From Algoriphagus sp. (GTDB lineage: Bacteria > Bacteroidota > Bacteroidia > Cytophagales > Cyclobacteriaceae), in the NCBI GenBank assembly GCA_030833985.1, contig JAURGC010000004.1:1-37919 (forward strand): DNA of 37,919 bases. The letters are read 5' to 3'. The translations under genes were made by a program, and so were the position numbers. Below are positions 8,560 through 17,430 of the stretch, piece by piece. Below the pieces are notes generated by a model. It was not told where the DNA came from and ran no database searches. It saw nothing but the letters and a program-made list of their open reading frames with translations. Numbering within the stretch: the first letter of the stretch is position 1; the number at the start of each line of letters is the position of its first letter.

Positions 8560-10185
8560 TTAGGGTTTAAAAACCGAAGTAAATTCAAATTTTCTCCCAT
8601 CAAAAAGGCCTTTGTCGCTCAGTTTTAGGTCTGGAATTACGAGCAAGGCCATAAAACTCAGAGTCATGAAGGGGGAGTTGAGCGTCGATCCCATTTCCTT
8701 TGCTAAACAATCAATTTGGGTGTATGCCTCTGCAACTGTGTACCCATCCTCTGGAGACATGATGCCTCCCACTGGAAGTGGAAGCACCTCTTCTTGATCT
8801 CCCCAAACTGCAGATACACCTCCCTTGGCCTCAATCAACAAATTTACGGCCCTGCAAATGGATGTGTCATCCACTCCTACCGCAATGATGTTGTGGGAAT
8901 CATGCCCTACTGAAGATGCAATAGCTCCTGCTTTTAATCCAAAATTTTTGATAAAGGCGATTGCCGGAGGGGCATCTTGGTAGCGGTTGACCACCGTAAT
9001 TTTAAGAATGTCCTGCTCAGGATTGGATTCAGCAAGTCCATCCTTTACATTAATTTCACCTTCTAATTCAGGAGTAATTAATTGCCCATCCAACGCTTCA
9101 ATAATCCGAACCTTTTCTCCCAAAGCTGAAATCCGAAAGTCTGTAGGATATTTAAGAGAGGTTGAAAAATGGTTGATTACCTCATTTTTTATTCTAGGGA
9201 TTAGGGATTGCCCATTTTCTGCCACCTTTTGTCCTTGGATGTAGGTGGCTAGAACTTTAAATTTCTCCAGATCTTCCACCAGAATAAAATCAGCTCCATC
9301 TCCTACTCGAAGTTGTCCAACTGGTAGGGAATAGTGAGCAATGGGATTGATACAGGCCGCTCTAAGTACATCGAAGATATCTTTTCCTTTAGCAATGGCC
9401 CGGCAGACAAGTTCATTGATATGACCCAAGGCTAGATTGTCTGGATGTTTGTCATCTGAGCAAAACAGAAGCATTTCTGGATAATCATCGATAAGGTCAA
9501 TTAGGGCGTCAAAGTTTTTGGCTGCGGAACCTTCTCGAATGGAGATTTTCATCCCAAGTTTAATTTTTTCCAAAGCTTCCTCGTAGGTAAAGCATTCGTG
9601 GTCGGTACTTGGACCTGCGGATACATACTTTTGCGCGAGTTCGCCTCGAAGCCCTGGTGCATGACCATCAATGGGCTTTCCTTGCTTCTGAGCAAGGTGA
9701 ATTTTTTCCATGACTAGCGGGTCCCTATGTACCGTTCCAGGCCAGTTCATCATTTCTGCGAGGTATAGGATTTCCGGACGAGCCATTAGTTGTTCTATGT
9801 CTGCAGCAGTGATTGCTCCACCTGCGGTTTCAAAAGGGGTGGCGGGGACGCAGGAGGGAGCTCCAAAGAAAAAATGAAAGGGTACTTGTTTCCCATTGTC
9901 AATCATGTATTCTATCCCTTGCATACCACAGACATTGGCGATTTCGTGTGGATCAGAGAGGGTAGCGACTGTACCATGAACTACTGCTAGTCGAGCAAAT
10001 TCGGATGGAACCAACATGGAGGATTCGATGTGGACATGGGCATCAATAAATCCAGGCAGTAAGAAGGGCAGGGCAGGGCTGGGTGGAATTGGGACAATGG
10101 AATGAATTTTTTTTTCCCTAATTTCTATTGCTACAGGGTAAATTTTGCAGATATGGAGATCAATCAGCTGGCCTTCTAGGATCAT
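8560..10185 (-). CDS. ade: Adenine deaminase
   Basis: This amidohydrolase converts adenine to hypoxanthine and ammonia in purine salvage. Visible metal-site and family motifs are [19 protein letters not shown], the DGHAPGLRG segment and [10 protein letters not shown]. The C-terminal half carries SVGHDSHNI and the glycine-rich [10 protein letters not shown] stretch of the Ade family. The ATG at 10185 gives 541 residues. A TTG 13 codons further upstream is in frame but gives an untypical hydrophilic leader. It is divergent from cmk with a 125-base shared gap and converges with prfC. Confidence 0.94.
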   Translation of the reverse strand: MILEGQLIDLHICKIYPVAIEIREKKIHSIVPIPPSPALPFLLPGFIDAHVHIESSMLVPSEFARLAVVHGTVATLSDPHEIANVCGMQGIEYMIDNGKQVPFHFFFGAPSCVPATPFETAGGAITAADIEQLMARPEILYLAEMMNWPGTVHRDPLVMEKIHLAQKQGKPIDGHAPGLRGELAQKYVSAGPSTDHECFTYEEALEKIKLGMKISIREGSAAKNFDALIDLIDDYPEMLLFCSDDKHPDNLALGHINELVCRAIAKGKDIFDVLRAACINPIAHYSLPVGQLRVGDGADFILVEDLEKFKVLATYIQGQKVAENGQSLIPRIKNEVINHFSTSLKYPTDFRISALGEKVRIIEALDGQLITPELEGEINVKDGLAESNPEQDILKITVVNRYQDAPPAIAFIKNFGLKAGAIASSVGHDSHNIIAVGVDDTSICRAVNLLIEAKGGVSAVWGDQEEVLPLPVGGIMSPEDGYTVAEAYTQIDCLAKEMGSTLNSPFMTLSFMALLVIPDLKLSDKGLFDGRKFEFTSVFKP

Positions 10186-10234
10186 AGGGGAAAATTCAAG
10201 GGAAAGTTTTTGGTTTGCAAGCAATAAGGATCTT

Positions 10235-10248
10235 TACTTTTAAAAGTA
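10235..10248. promoter_or_regulatory. 14-bp perfect palindrome between ade and cmk
   Basis: TACTTTTAAAAGTA is self-complementary over all 14 bases. It sits 50 bases before the ade ATG and directly upstream of the cmk -7 box, in the place where a -33 element would be. It is a candidate operator for one or both divergent genes; no regulator is assigned. Confidence 0.4.
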
Positions 10249-10265
10249 GGTACCGTTAAAACTAC

Positions 10266-10273
10266 TATATTTG
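10266..10273 (+). promoter_or_regulatory. -7 box (TATATTTG) of cmk-ispH
   Basis: The perfect TAnnTTTG match lies 38 bases before the cmk ATG. There is no clear TTG at -33; the 14-bp palindrome occupies that region. Confidence 0.55.
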
Positions 10274-10310
10274 CACAAATTTTAGGCAGTAAAATAAGAT
10301 AGGTTTTTTG

Positions 10311-10991
10311 ATGAACAAGATTGTCATCGCCATAGATGGGTATTCCGGTTGTGGGAAAAGTTCGACTGCCAAGGAGGTCGCAAAAAGGTTAGGCTTCACC
10401 TATATCGATTCTGGAGCAATGTATCGTGCGGCGGCACTTCATTTTTTGAATGAAAATTTATCTCCATTAGACTCTGAGGATGTTTTTGAAGGTTTAAAAA
10501 GCCTTCGCATTTCATTTCAGTTCAATCCAGTAAGCCAATTACAAGAAACCTACTTGAATGGGGTGAATGTAGAAAAGGAAATCCGTTCCATGCGAGTGGC
10601 TGAGCGGGTGAGTGAGGTAGCAACCGTGAAAGAAGTTCGCGTTGCACTCGTGGCGCAACAGCAGGAGCTTGGACGAAAAAAGGGAGTGGTGATGGATGGA
10701 AGGGATATTGGTTCGGTAGTTTTTCCAGAGGCTGAGTTGAAACTATTTATGACTGCAGACGTAGAGACTCGAGCGCGGCGACGGCAGCTTGAACTCCTTG
10801 AAAAGGGGGAGAAGGCGTCGTTAGAAGAAATTAAATTAAATTTAGAGACTAGGGATCAAGTAGATTCAAGTAGATCAGAAAGTCCTTTGATTAAGGTGCC
10901 TGATGCGGTTGAGATTGATACGAGCAACCTGACATTTTCTCAGCAGGTAGACCAAATTATTGACTTAGTCCATAAAGTAACGTTAAATTAA
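10311..10991 (+). CDS. cmk: Cytidylate kinase
   Basis: CMP/dCMP kinase phosphorylates (d)CMP with ATP for RNA, DNA and phospholipid synthesis. The 226 residues show the P-loop GYSGCGKSS (about 10-18), the YIDSGAMYRA segment, MDGRDIGSVVFPEA and the lid region with multiple arginines (ETRARRRQLE). All are family signatures. The ATG at 10311 is used; a TTG one codon earlier is also in frame but is not needed. ispH starts seven bases after the stop, so the two form an operon, an arrangement linking nucleotide and isoprenoid supply that is not functionally explained. Confidence 0.96.
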   Translation: MNKIVIAIDGYSGCGKSSTAKEVAKRLGFTYIDSGAMYRAAALHFLNENLSPLDSEDVFEGLKSLRISFQFNPVSQLQETYLNGVNVEKEIRSMRVAERVSEVATVKEVRVALVAQQQELGRKKGVVMDGRDIGSVVFPEAELKLFMTADVETRARRRQLELLEKGEKASLEEIKLNLETRDQVDSSRSESPLIKVPDAVEIDTSNLTFSQQVDQIIDLVHKVTLN

Positions 10992-10998
10992 TTGGTGT

Positions 10999-11895
10999 AT
11001 GCAAGTTACCATAGATAAGAATTCAGGGTATTGTTTTGGAGTAGAATTTGCCATCAAAATGGCAGAGGATGAGATGGAGAATGAGGAGACCTTGTATTGT
11101 CTGGGAGATATTGTTCACAATGATATGGAAGTCAAGCGTTTAAGCGAAAAGGGCTTGGTAGTCATTGACCGAGAGCAACTTCATGAATTGAGTAATTGCA
11201 AAGTTCTTATTCGAGCGCATGGAGAGCCTCCCGAAACGTATAAATTAGCCATTGAAAACAATATTGAATTAATCGATGCCTCTTGTCCTGTAGTACTCAA
11301 ACTTCAGCATCGAGTAAAAAATGCTTTTGATAAGATGGAGCGTGAAAATGGGCAGATCGTTATCTACGGTAAAAAGGGGCATGCGGAAGTAATTGGCTTG
11401 ACTGGACAAACTTTAGAAAAAGCGATTGTAGTCACTCAGGATTCAGATTTGGATCAACTTGATTTCACACGCCCTATTACCTTATTTAGTCAAACTACCA
11501 AGAGTACAAAGGGCTTTTATGCCCTATCAGAAAAAATAGAAAATCGAATTAAAGCAACTAAAGGGGAGTTGACGGAAGTTGATTTCAACTCTAACGACTC
11601 CATCTGCAGACAAGTCTCCAATAGAGAACCACAGTTGCAGCGATTTGCTCAAGAGAATGATGTGATCTTGTTTGTGTCAGGGAAAAAAAGCTCCAACGGA
11701 AAAGCCTTATACCAAGTTTGCCTTTCTGAAAATCCAAGAAGCTATTTCATTGAAAATGAGGAAGAAATTGAAGAGGAATGGTTCAAACAAGCAGAGCGGA
11801 TAGGAATCTGTGGAGCTACATCTACACCTATGTGGTTGATGGAACAGGTAAAAGCTTACGTGAATGGGGTTTCTCAAGGAATCCTTCAAGAGTAA
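10999..11895 (+). CDS. ispH: 4-hydroxy-3-methylbut-2-enyl diphosphate reductase (IspH/LytB)
   Basis: IspH is the iron-sulfur enzyme that makes IPP and DMAPP in the last step of the MEP isoprenoid pathway. The three [4Fe-4S] ligand cysteines are present at 12 (SGYCFGV), 96 (DASCPVV) and 203 (SICRQ), matching the E. coli positions closely. Conserved histidines occur at 41 (GDIVHND) and 74 (RAHGEP), and HAE at 128-130. The 298-residue length is normal. It is the second gene of the cmk operon. Its product feeds the polyprenyl diphosphate synthase encoded further along the window. Confidence 0.96.
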   Translation: MQVTIDKNSGYCFGVEFAIKMAEDEMENEETLYCLGDIVHNDMEVKRLSEKGLVVIDREQLHELSNCKVLIRAHGEPPETYKLAIENNIELIDASCPVVLKLQHRVKNAFDKMERENGQIVIYGKKGHAEVIGLTGQTLEKAIVVTQDSDLDQLDFTRPITLFSQTTKSTKGFYALSEKIENRIKATKGELTEVDFNSNDSICRQVSNREPQLQRFAQENDVILFVSGKKSSNGKALYQVCLSENPRSYFIENEEEIEEEWFKQAERIGICGATSTPMWLMEQVKAYVNGVSQGILQE

Positions 11896-11979
11896 ATTGA
11901 CCCGCATTTCCTAAATTATCTTTTAGTAAAAGTTCCAACAATTAATGTGACTTAGGCTCCATATCAAAAGGTTTTTTCT

Positions 11980-11987
11980 TAGATTTG
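11980..11987 (+). promoter_or_regulatory. -7 box (TAGATTTG) of the nqr operon
   Basis: The perfect TAnnTTTG match ends 32 bases before the nqrA ATG. An in-frame GTG further upstream lies on its last base, which excludes that codon as the start. Confidence 0.55.
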
Positions 11988-12019
11988 TGGCGTTTTTCAA
12001 GGCTCATAGTCCCAAACAT

Positions 12020-13369
12020 ATGTCAAAAATAGTGAAGCTAAAAAAAGGGTTTGACCTGAAGTTAGTAGGAAAAGCTCCCATGGAGTTGATTCAAGTAACG
12101 GCCGCCAGCACCTTCGCCATCAAACCCACCGATTTTCCCGGCATTCAGCGCCCAAAGGTACTTGTAAATGAGGGAGACACTGTGAAAGCAGGCACTCCAA
12201 TCCTTTTGGACAAGGCAATGGATCAAGTGATTTATGCGGCTCCAGTTTCTGGGGAAGTAGTTGAAATCAAAAGGGGAGAAAAGCGAAAACTTTTGGAAAT
12301 AAAAATTCTTGCCGATAGTTCTGTGACCTATGAAAATGCAGGAGCATTGGACTTAGGTCAGGATCGAGCTTCTTTGGTGGGTAAACTTGCCGCTTCAGGT
12401 GTTTGGCCAACTATCATTCAACGGCCATTTGGAATTGTTGCAAATCCTGCCGACTCTCCAAAGGCTATTTTTGTATCTGCATTTGATACGCATCCTCTTG
12501 CTCCAGAGGTAGCTTTCCTTCTTCAAGGAGAGGAACGCTATTTTCAGGCTGGGATTGATGCATTATCCAAGCTTACTTCCGGAAAGGTTCATGTAAATGC
12601 AGATGGTAAGAAGCAAGTACCTGCAATTTTCTCGGGCATTAAAAATGCACAGGTAAATCAGTTTTCTGGACCACATCCTGCGGGAAATGTGGGAACTCAA
12701 ATCCATCACCTAGACCCAATCAACAAAGGAGATATTGTTTGGACTGTAGCTCCCCATGGAGTAGTTCAAATCGGGAAATTTGTTTTAGAAGGTATTTATG
12801 ACGCTTCCAAATTAGTTGCGTTGACGGGTTCTGAGATGAATCAGAAAGGCTATGTAAAAACGTATACTGGAGCGAATGTGGCTACTTTCCTAGCTGGAGT
12901 AGCTGAGCCCGAAACACTGAGAATTATTTCAGGTAATGTGTTGACCGGGGAAAAAATTGAAAAAGATGGGTATTTAGGTTTTTACCACAACCAAGTCACT
13001 GTAATTCCTGAAGGGAAATACGAGGAGTTCTTGGGTTGGCTAAAGCCTAGTGCATCCAAACTCAGTTTCCACAAGGCGATTGGTATGTTCTCATTTCTTA
13101 AAAGTGGAGAATTCAAGGTCGATACCAATACCCATGGAGAAGAGCGTCCTTTCGTAGTTTCTGGGGTGTTTGAAAAGGTGATGCCAATGGATATTTTGCC
13201 TACTTACTTATTCAAAGCCATCGTGACCGAAGACTTTGATGAGATGGAAGAGCTAGGTTTGTATGAAGTGATAGAGGAAGATGTGGCGCTTTGCGAATTT
13301 GTAGATCCATCAAAGAATGACCTACAAGAATTAGTTCGCCATGGGATTGAATTGTTAATGTATAATTAA
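12020..13369 (+). CDS. nqrA: Na+-translocating NADH:quinone reductase subunit A
   Basis: NqrA is the large cytoplasmic subunit of the Na+-NQR complex, which oxidises NADH, reduces quinone and pumps sodium. The 449-residue protein begins MSKIVKLKKGFDLKL, the family N-terminus. It contains the conserved RPKVLVNEGDTVKAG hairpin-like segment, DTHPLAPEV, the HHLDP and TGSEMNQKGYVKT motifs, and a C-terminal region ending KNDLQELVRHGIELL. The ATG at 12020 is supported by the promoter box just upstream and by homologous starts. It is the first of five nqr genes; nqrB begins three bases after its stop. Confidence 0.95.
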   Translation: MSKIVKLKKGFDLKLVGKAPMELIQVTAASTFAIKPTDFPGIQRPKVLVNEGDTVKAGTPILLDKAMDQVIYAAPVSGEVVEIKRGEKRKLLEIKILADSSVTYENAGALDLGQDRASLVGKLAASGVWPTIIQRPFGIVANPADSPKAIFVSAFDTHPLAPEVAFLLQGEERYFQAGIDALSKLTSGKVHVNADGKKQVPAIFSGIKNAQVNQFSGPHPAGNVGTQIHHLDPINKGDIVWTVAPHGVVQIGKFVLEGIYDASKLVALTGSEMNQKGYVKTYTGANVATFLAGVAEPETLRIISGNVLTGEKIEKDGYLGFYHNQVTVIPEGKYEEFLGWLKPSASKLSFHKAIGMFSFLKSGEFKVDTNTHGEERPFVVSGVFEKVMPMDILPTYLFKAIVTEDFDEMEELGLYEVIEEDVALCEFVDPSKNDLQELVRHGIELLMYN

Positions 13370-13372
13370 GCT

Positions 13373-14572
13373 ATGAAGTTATTACAAAATCTCTTCGATG
13401 GAATAAAGCCAAACTTTGAAAAGGGTGGCAAATGGGAAAAATTCCACACCCTATATGAGGGACATAGAACCATTGCGTTTGCCCCTGACTTGATTACTAA
13501 GTCCAAAGGTGCACAAATCAAAGATGCTACGGATTTAAAGCGTGTGATGATTACCGTAGTAATTGCGATGGTCCCAGCTTTGCTTTTTGGCATTTTGAAT
13601 ATTGGACACCAGCATTTTATAGCTACAGGCGCGGAAGGAACATTTTTGGATAAGGCCATCTTTGGTGCGCTTTCTGTGCTTCCGATTCTAATTGTATCTT
13701 ATGCGGTTGGATTGGCTACTGAATTTACCTTTTGTGTGATCCGAAATCACCCAATTTCTGAAGGGTATTTGGTTACGGGAATGTTGATTGCCTTAGTCAT
13801 GCCTCCATTTATTCCACTTTGGCAGGTGGCTCTGGCTACCATCTTTGCGGTGGTGATAGGAAAAGAGGTCTTTGGTGGTACGGGGATGAATATTCTCAAT
13901 GTCGCCATGACAGCAAGGGCTTTCCTCTACTTTGCCTATCCCGCTCAAATCTCTGGAGATCAAGTATGGACTTACCTAGGTGATAAGACAGCAGTTGATG
14001 GATTTTCTGGAGCTACTGCACTTGGTGTAGCCTACAATTCTAGTGTGGATGGAACTCCAGTGGTGGAGGCTTTGTCCTCGCACAATGCAGCTCTTGGAGC
14101 AGATTTTAGTTTCATGAGTTTGTTTATGGGATGGATTCCAGGTTCTATTGGAGAGACATCCACTTTGATGGCATTAATTGGAGCTGTGATTCTGGTAGCT
14201 ACAGGTGTTGCAAGCTGGAAGATTATAGTAGGTGGATTTGGAGGAGCTTATGCCATGGGTCTTGTAATGAATGCTTTTGCAGTGAATGAATACATGGCGA
14301 TGCCAGCTCAGTATCATTTGGTCATGGGCGGCTTGGCATTTGGTGTGATATTTATGGCTACAGACCCCGTATCGGCAGCGCAGACCGAACTAGGAAAATG
14401 GATATATGGAATTTTGATTGGGGTGTTGACCGTGATTATTCGTGTGACGAATCCAGCTTATCCTGAAGGGATCATGCTTGCAGTTCTATTCATGAATGTG
14501 GTGGCGCCATTGATTGATCATTATGTAGTTAAGGCAAATAAAACAAGGAGGTTACAACGTGCAACAGTCTAA
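13373..14572 (+). CDS. nqrB: Na+-NQR subunit B
   Basis: NqrB is a membrane subunit that forms part of the sodium path and carries covalently bound FMN plus riboflavin. The 399 residues hold about ten predicted helices. The FMN attachment motif SGAT is at 212-215, with Thr215 as the attachment residue. Other conserved stretches are NHPISEGYLVTG, GKEVFGGTGMNILN and the C-terminal FMATDPVSAAQT. The last 14 bases overlap nqrC, and the ribosome binding site of nqrC lies inside this gene. The start three bases after nqrA implies tight coupling. Confidence 0.96.
   Translation: MKLLQNLFDGIKPNFEKGGKWEKFHTLYEGHRTIAFAPDLITKSKGAQIKDATDLKRVMITVVIAMVPALLFGILNIGHQHFIATGAEGTFLDKAIFGALSVLPILIVSYAVGLATEFTFCVIRNHPISEGYLVTGMLIALVMPPFIPLWQVALATIFAVVIGKEVFGGTGMNILNVAMTARAFLYFAYPAQISGDQVWTYLGDKTAVDGFSGATALGVAYNSSVDGTPVVEALSSHNAALGADFSFMSLFMGWIPGSIGETSTLMALIGAVILVATGVASWKIIVGGFGGAYAMGLVMNAFAVNEYMAMPAQYHLVMGGLAFGVIFMATDPVSAAQTELGKWIYGILIGVLTVIIRVTNPAYPEGIMLAVLFMNVVAPLIDHYVVKANKTRRLQRATV
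14545..14551 (+). promoter_or_regulatory. Strong Shine-Dalgarno sequence for nqrC
   Basis: AAGGAGG stands seven bases before a GTG start, inside the end of nqrB. Such a perfect site is unusual here: most other starts in the window have none. It decides the start of nqrC. Confidence 0.7.
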
Positions 14573-15320
14573 TACATACATCATTGTTTACTCGGCAGTA
14601 TTGACCATAGTTTTGGGATTATTGCTCTCAGGATCATCCCAATTGTTGGGTCCTATGCAGCAAGAGGCAATTGCTTTGGATAAGAAAAAGCAAATTTTAG
14701 GCGCTGTCATTAGCGGTGAGGAATTGGCTGCAATGACACCTGAAGAGGTAAATGAACTTTATGCTTCTCGAATTTCATCCACAGTGGTCAATATTTCTGG
14801 AGAAGAAATAAAAGAAGAAGGGCTTACTGCAGAAAAAGTTGAAGTTGCCAAAGATTATAAAAAAGCTGCTGAAGAAAGAGCTTATCCAGTTTATATTTTT
14901 CATGCAGCAGGTAATCCAGAGGCAGTGGATTCTTATGTATTTCCTTTGTATGGTGCAGGGTTGTGGGATGCAATTTGGGGATATGTTGCCTTAGAAACTG
15001 ACATGAATACCATAGGAGGAATTACTTTGGCACACGCAGGAGAGACACCAGGTCTTGGCGCTAGAATTACAGAATCGGGAGTACAAGCTCGTTATGTAGG
15101 GAAAAAGATATTTGACGAATCAGGCGCTTTGATTACTGTGATTATGCAGAAAGGGGAGGGGAAAGACTACGACGACGAGTTGCACAAAGTAGATGGAATG
15201 TCTGGAGCAACCATCACTGCAAATGGAGTGAATGCCATGTTGAAGTCCTACTTGAGTCATTACGAAGCCTACATCAAATCAAAATCTACTGCTGCCCCTG
15301 AGGCAGTAGCAGCACTATAA
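14559..15320 (+). CDS. nqrC: Na+-NQR subunit C
   Basis: NqrC is anchored by one N-terminal helix (about 6-28) and carries the second covalent FMN in its periplasmic domain. The attachment motif SGAT is at 215-218 (Thr218), within DGMSGATITANGV. The GETPGLGARI stretch is also diagnostic. The start is GTG 14559, chosen for the AAGGAGG in front of it and because the helix follows directly; it lies within nqrB, overlapping by 14 bases. Length (253 residues) is typical. Electrons pass from NqrF through NqrC to NqrB, so the missing nqrF matters for this complex. Confidence 0.95.
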   Translation: MQQSNTYIIVYSAVLTIVLGLLLSGSSQLLGPMQQEAIALDKKKQILGAVISGEELAAMTPEEVNELYASRISSTVVNISGEEIKEEGLTAEKVEVAKDYKKAAEERAYPVYIFHAAGNPEAVDSYVFPLYGAGLWDAIWGYVALETDMNTIGGITLAHAGETPGLGARITESGVQARYVGKKIFDESGALITVIMQKGEGKDYDDELHKVDGMSGATITANGVNAMLKSYLSHYEAYIKSKSTAAPEAVAAL

Positions 15321-15345
15321 GTTAACGTATCAGACTAATCTAATT

Positions 15346-16029
15346 ATGAGTACTGAAACACTAGAGAAAGTTATTGAGAAAAAGCCGGCTGAGCCCTTGT
15401 TCTCCAAACGCAGAAAAAAGCTGGTAACAGATCCTTTGATTGATGACAACCCCATTACCATACAAGTATTGGGCATTTGTTCTGCCTTGGCTGTAACTAC
15501 CCAGTTGAAGCCCACTTTGGTGATGGCAATCTCGGTTATTTTTGTAATTGCCCTGGCGAATTTTGTGATTTCGATCATGCGAAACACCATTCCTGCCCGA
15601 GTGCGAATTATTGTTCAATTGGCAGTGGTAGCTACTTTGGTTACCTTGGTGAGTGAAATTTTGAAGGCCTTTGCTTACGACATGTACAAAGAATTGTCAG
15701 TTTTTATTGGACTGATTATTACCAACTGTATTGTCATGGGTAGATTGGAGGCCTTTGCCATGGGTAACAAGCCCTATGACTCCATTTTAGATGGTTTGGG
15801 ATCTGCATTGGGCTATTCTTGGATCATTCTTACGGTTGCATTCTTCCGTGAACTATTAGGGTCTGGATCCGTATTTGGAATACCTGTTTACAGCTATATA
15901 TCTAGCTTATTTGGACCTGACTTTAAGTTGGCTACAAATGGCCTGATGGTTTCTCCAGTAGGGGCATTTATTATTTTGGGTTTAATCGTTTGGGTACAGC
16001 GTACCAAAACGGGTTATGTAGAACATTAA
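15346..16029 (+). CDS. nqrD: Na+-NQR subunit D
   Basis: NqrD is one of the two small homologous membrane subunits that, with NqrE, hold a [2Fe-2S] centre in the membrane. The 227 residues have about six helices. They show the paired conserved cysteine segments (QVLGICSALAVT and LIITNCIVMGRLEAFAM), the ligand cysteines in this family. A charged N-terminal extension of about 30 residues (with KKPAEPLF) precedes the first helix. It follows nqrC after 25 bases and precedes nqrE by 15. Confidence 0.95.
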   Translation: MSTETLEKVIEKKPAEPLFSKRRKKLVTDPLIDDNPITIQVLGICSALAVTTQLKPTLVMAISVIFVIALANFVISIMRNTIPARVRIIVQLAVVATLVTLVSEILKAFAYDMYKELSVFIGLIITNCIVMGRLEAFAMGNKPYDSILDGLGSALGYSWIILTVAFFRELLGSGSVFGIPVYSYISSLFGPDFKLATNGLMVSPVGAFIILGLIVWVQRTKTGYVEH

Positions 16030-16044
16030 TCTAGCGGTATCACC

Positions 16045-16656
16045 ATGGAATTATTTAGTTTAGGTATTCGGTCGATTTTTATCGATAACATGATTTTCGC
16101 CTACTTTTTGGGAATGTGCTCTTTTCTTGCTGTTTCCAAAAAAGTAAGCACTGCGGTTGGACTTGGAGCTGCTGTTGTATTCGTATTAGGGGTAACGGTA
16201 CCGCTCAATTGGATATTGAATGAGTTTGTCTTGAAGGAGGGTGCCCTCACTTGGGTATCTGCCAGTCTGTTGACCATAGATTTGTCATTTCTTCGATTTA
16301 TTATGTTTATCGCAGTAATCGCGGGAACAGTGCAGTTGGTAGAAATGATTATTGAGAAGTTTTCACCAGCCTTGTATGGTCAGTTGGGGATCTTTCTTCC
16401 TCTGATTGCGGTAAATTGTGCAATACTTGGTGGAGGTTTATTCATGGCTCAGCGTGATTATACCCTAGCTGAGTCTGGAGTGTATGGCTTTGGTTCTGGC
16501 TTAGGATTTATGCTAGCTATTGTTTTATTGGCTGCGATCCGTGAACGACTTAAATATTCTCAAGTGCCAGATGGCTTAAAGGGCTTGGGTATTACCATGC
16601 TCCTAACCGGCTTAATGGGAATTGCTTTCATGTCTTTTATGGGAATTGATTTATAA
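16045..16656 (+). CDS. nqrE: Na+-NQR subunit E
   Basis: NqrE resembles NqrD in fold and inserts with opposite topology. The 203 residues start [15 protein letters not shown] and show the cysteine-bearing [12 protein letters not shown] and [15 protein letters not shown] segments, which match the [2Fe-2S] ligand positions. In most described operons nqrF, encoding the NADH/FAD/2Fe-2S entry subunit, comes next. Here a strong terminator follows 18 bases after the stop and the next gene is unrelated. Confidence 0.96.
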   Translation: MELFSLGIRSIFIDNMIFAYFLGMCSFLAVSKKVSTAVGLGAAVVFVLGVTVPLNWILNEFVLKEGALTWVSASLLTIDLSFLRFIMFIAVIAGTVQLVEMIIEKFSPALYGQLGIFLPLIAVNCAILGGGLFMAQRDYTLAESGVYGFGSGLGFMLAIVLLAAIRERLKYSQVPDGLKGLGITMLLTGLMGIAFMSFMGIDL

Positions 16657-16674
16657 TCATTCCTATTTTGAGGG

Positions 16675-16707
16675 AAGGCCCTGAAGAAAACTTCAGGGCC
16701 TTTTTTT
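16675..16707 (+). terminator. Rho-independent terminator after nqrE
   Basis: A perfect 12-bp stem (16675-16686 with 16691-16702) closed by an AAAA loop is followed by a T tract to 16707. It is one of the strongest terminators in the window and closes the nqr operon. Confidence 0.92.
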
Positions 16708-16761
16708 GTACAATAAATAAATGATTAACTTTCAATAGCCCAATAACTAAAATGTGATCCC

Positions 16762-17391
16762 ATGAAACAGGTTTTTGCACTCTCATTTCTATTTTTCTTT
16801 TGTATTACTGGATTTTCTCAAGAAGGTCCCTGGATAGAACTATTTTCTGGTAAGGATTTGGCACACTGGAAGATTTCTGAGAATCCTACTTCTTTTTCGA
16901 TTGAAAATAAGTTGCTTAAGGTAGCAGGGCCTAGGGCTCATGCCTTCTATGCGGGCCCAGTAGGCGGAGCAAATTTCAAGAATTTCGAATTGTTGGTGGA
17001 AGTAAAGACCATGCCTAAGGCAAACTCAGGTATTTTCATCCATACCAACTATCAAGAATCTGGCTGGCCTGAAAAAGGGTATGAAATTCAGGTTAATCAA
17101 AGTCATACGGATTGGAGAAAATCAGGCAGCTTGTATTCTTTTCAGGATGTAAAAGAGGTGGTGGTATCTGACGAGGAATGGTATACCTACCACGTGAAGG
17201 TAGTTGGCGATCAAATTTCTGTTGCACTTAATGGGAAAGTGGTCATGGAATACGACGAGTCCGACGATACAAAGCGCACTACTCCCCTTGGCCTCAAGCG
17301 TTTTGATAGAGGAACTATTGCGCTCCAAGCACATGACCCCGAAAGTGTGATTTATTACCGAAGTGTGAAAATCAAACTTTTGGAGGATTAG
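16762..17391 (+). CDS. Secreted DUF1080 protein (3-keto-disaccharide hydrolase-like)
   Basis: The 209-residue product has a signal peptide (hydrophobic core, then GFSQ) followed by a single DUF1080 domain, a concanavalin-like beta sandwich. Family marks are WIELFSGKDLAHW, NFELLVEVKTMPKANSGIF, GYEIQVNQS and the closing PLGLKRFDRGTIALQAHD. DUF1080 proteins are now often annotated as 3-keto-disaccharide hydrolases, acting on 3-keto-glycosides in the periplasm. The substrate here is not known, and no sugar oxidoreductase gene is beside it. The stop is TAG. No clear promoter box is visible in the 105-base gap after the nqr operon. Confidence 0.85.
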   Translation: MKQVFALSFLFFFCITGFSQEGPWIELFSGKDLAHWKISENPTSFSIENKLLKVAGPRAHAFYAGPVGGANFKNFELLVEVKTMPKANSGIFIHTNYQESGWPEKGYEIQVNQSHTDWRKSGSLYSFQDVKEVVVSDEEWYTYHVKVVGDQISVALNGKVVMEYDESDDTKRTTPLGLKRFDRGTIALQAHDPESVIYYRSVKIKLLED

Positions 17392-17430
17392 GTTAACCAC
17401 TCCAATGCATGCTAAATAATTAATTTGCCT

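Noticed and set aside
11987-12019. GTG start giving a longer NqrA
   Set aside because: The GTG is the last base region of the -7 box TAGATTTG, so it would not be in the transcript; the family N-terminus starts at 12020.
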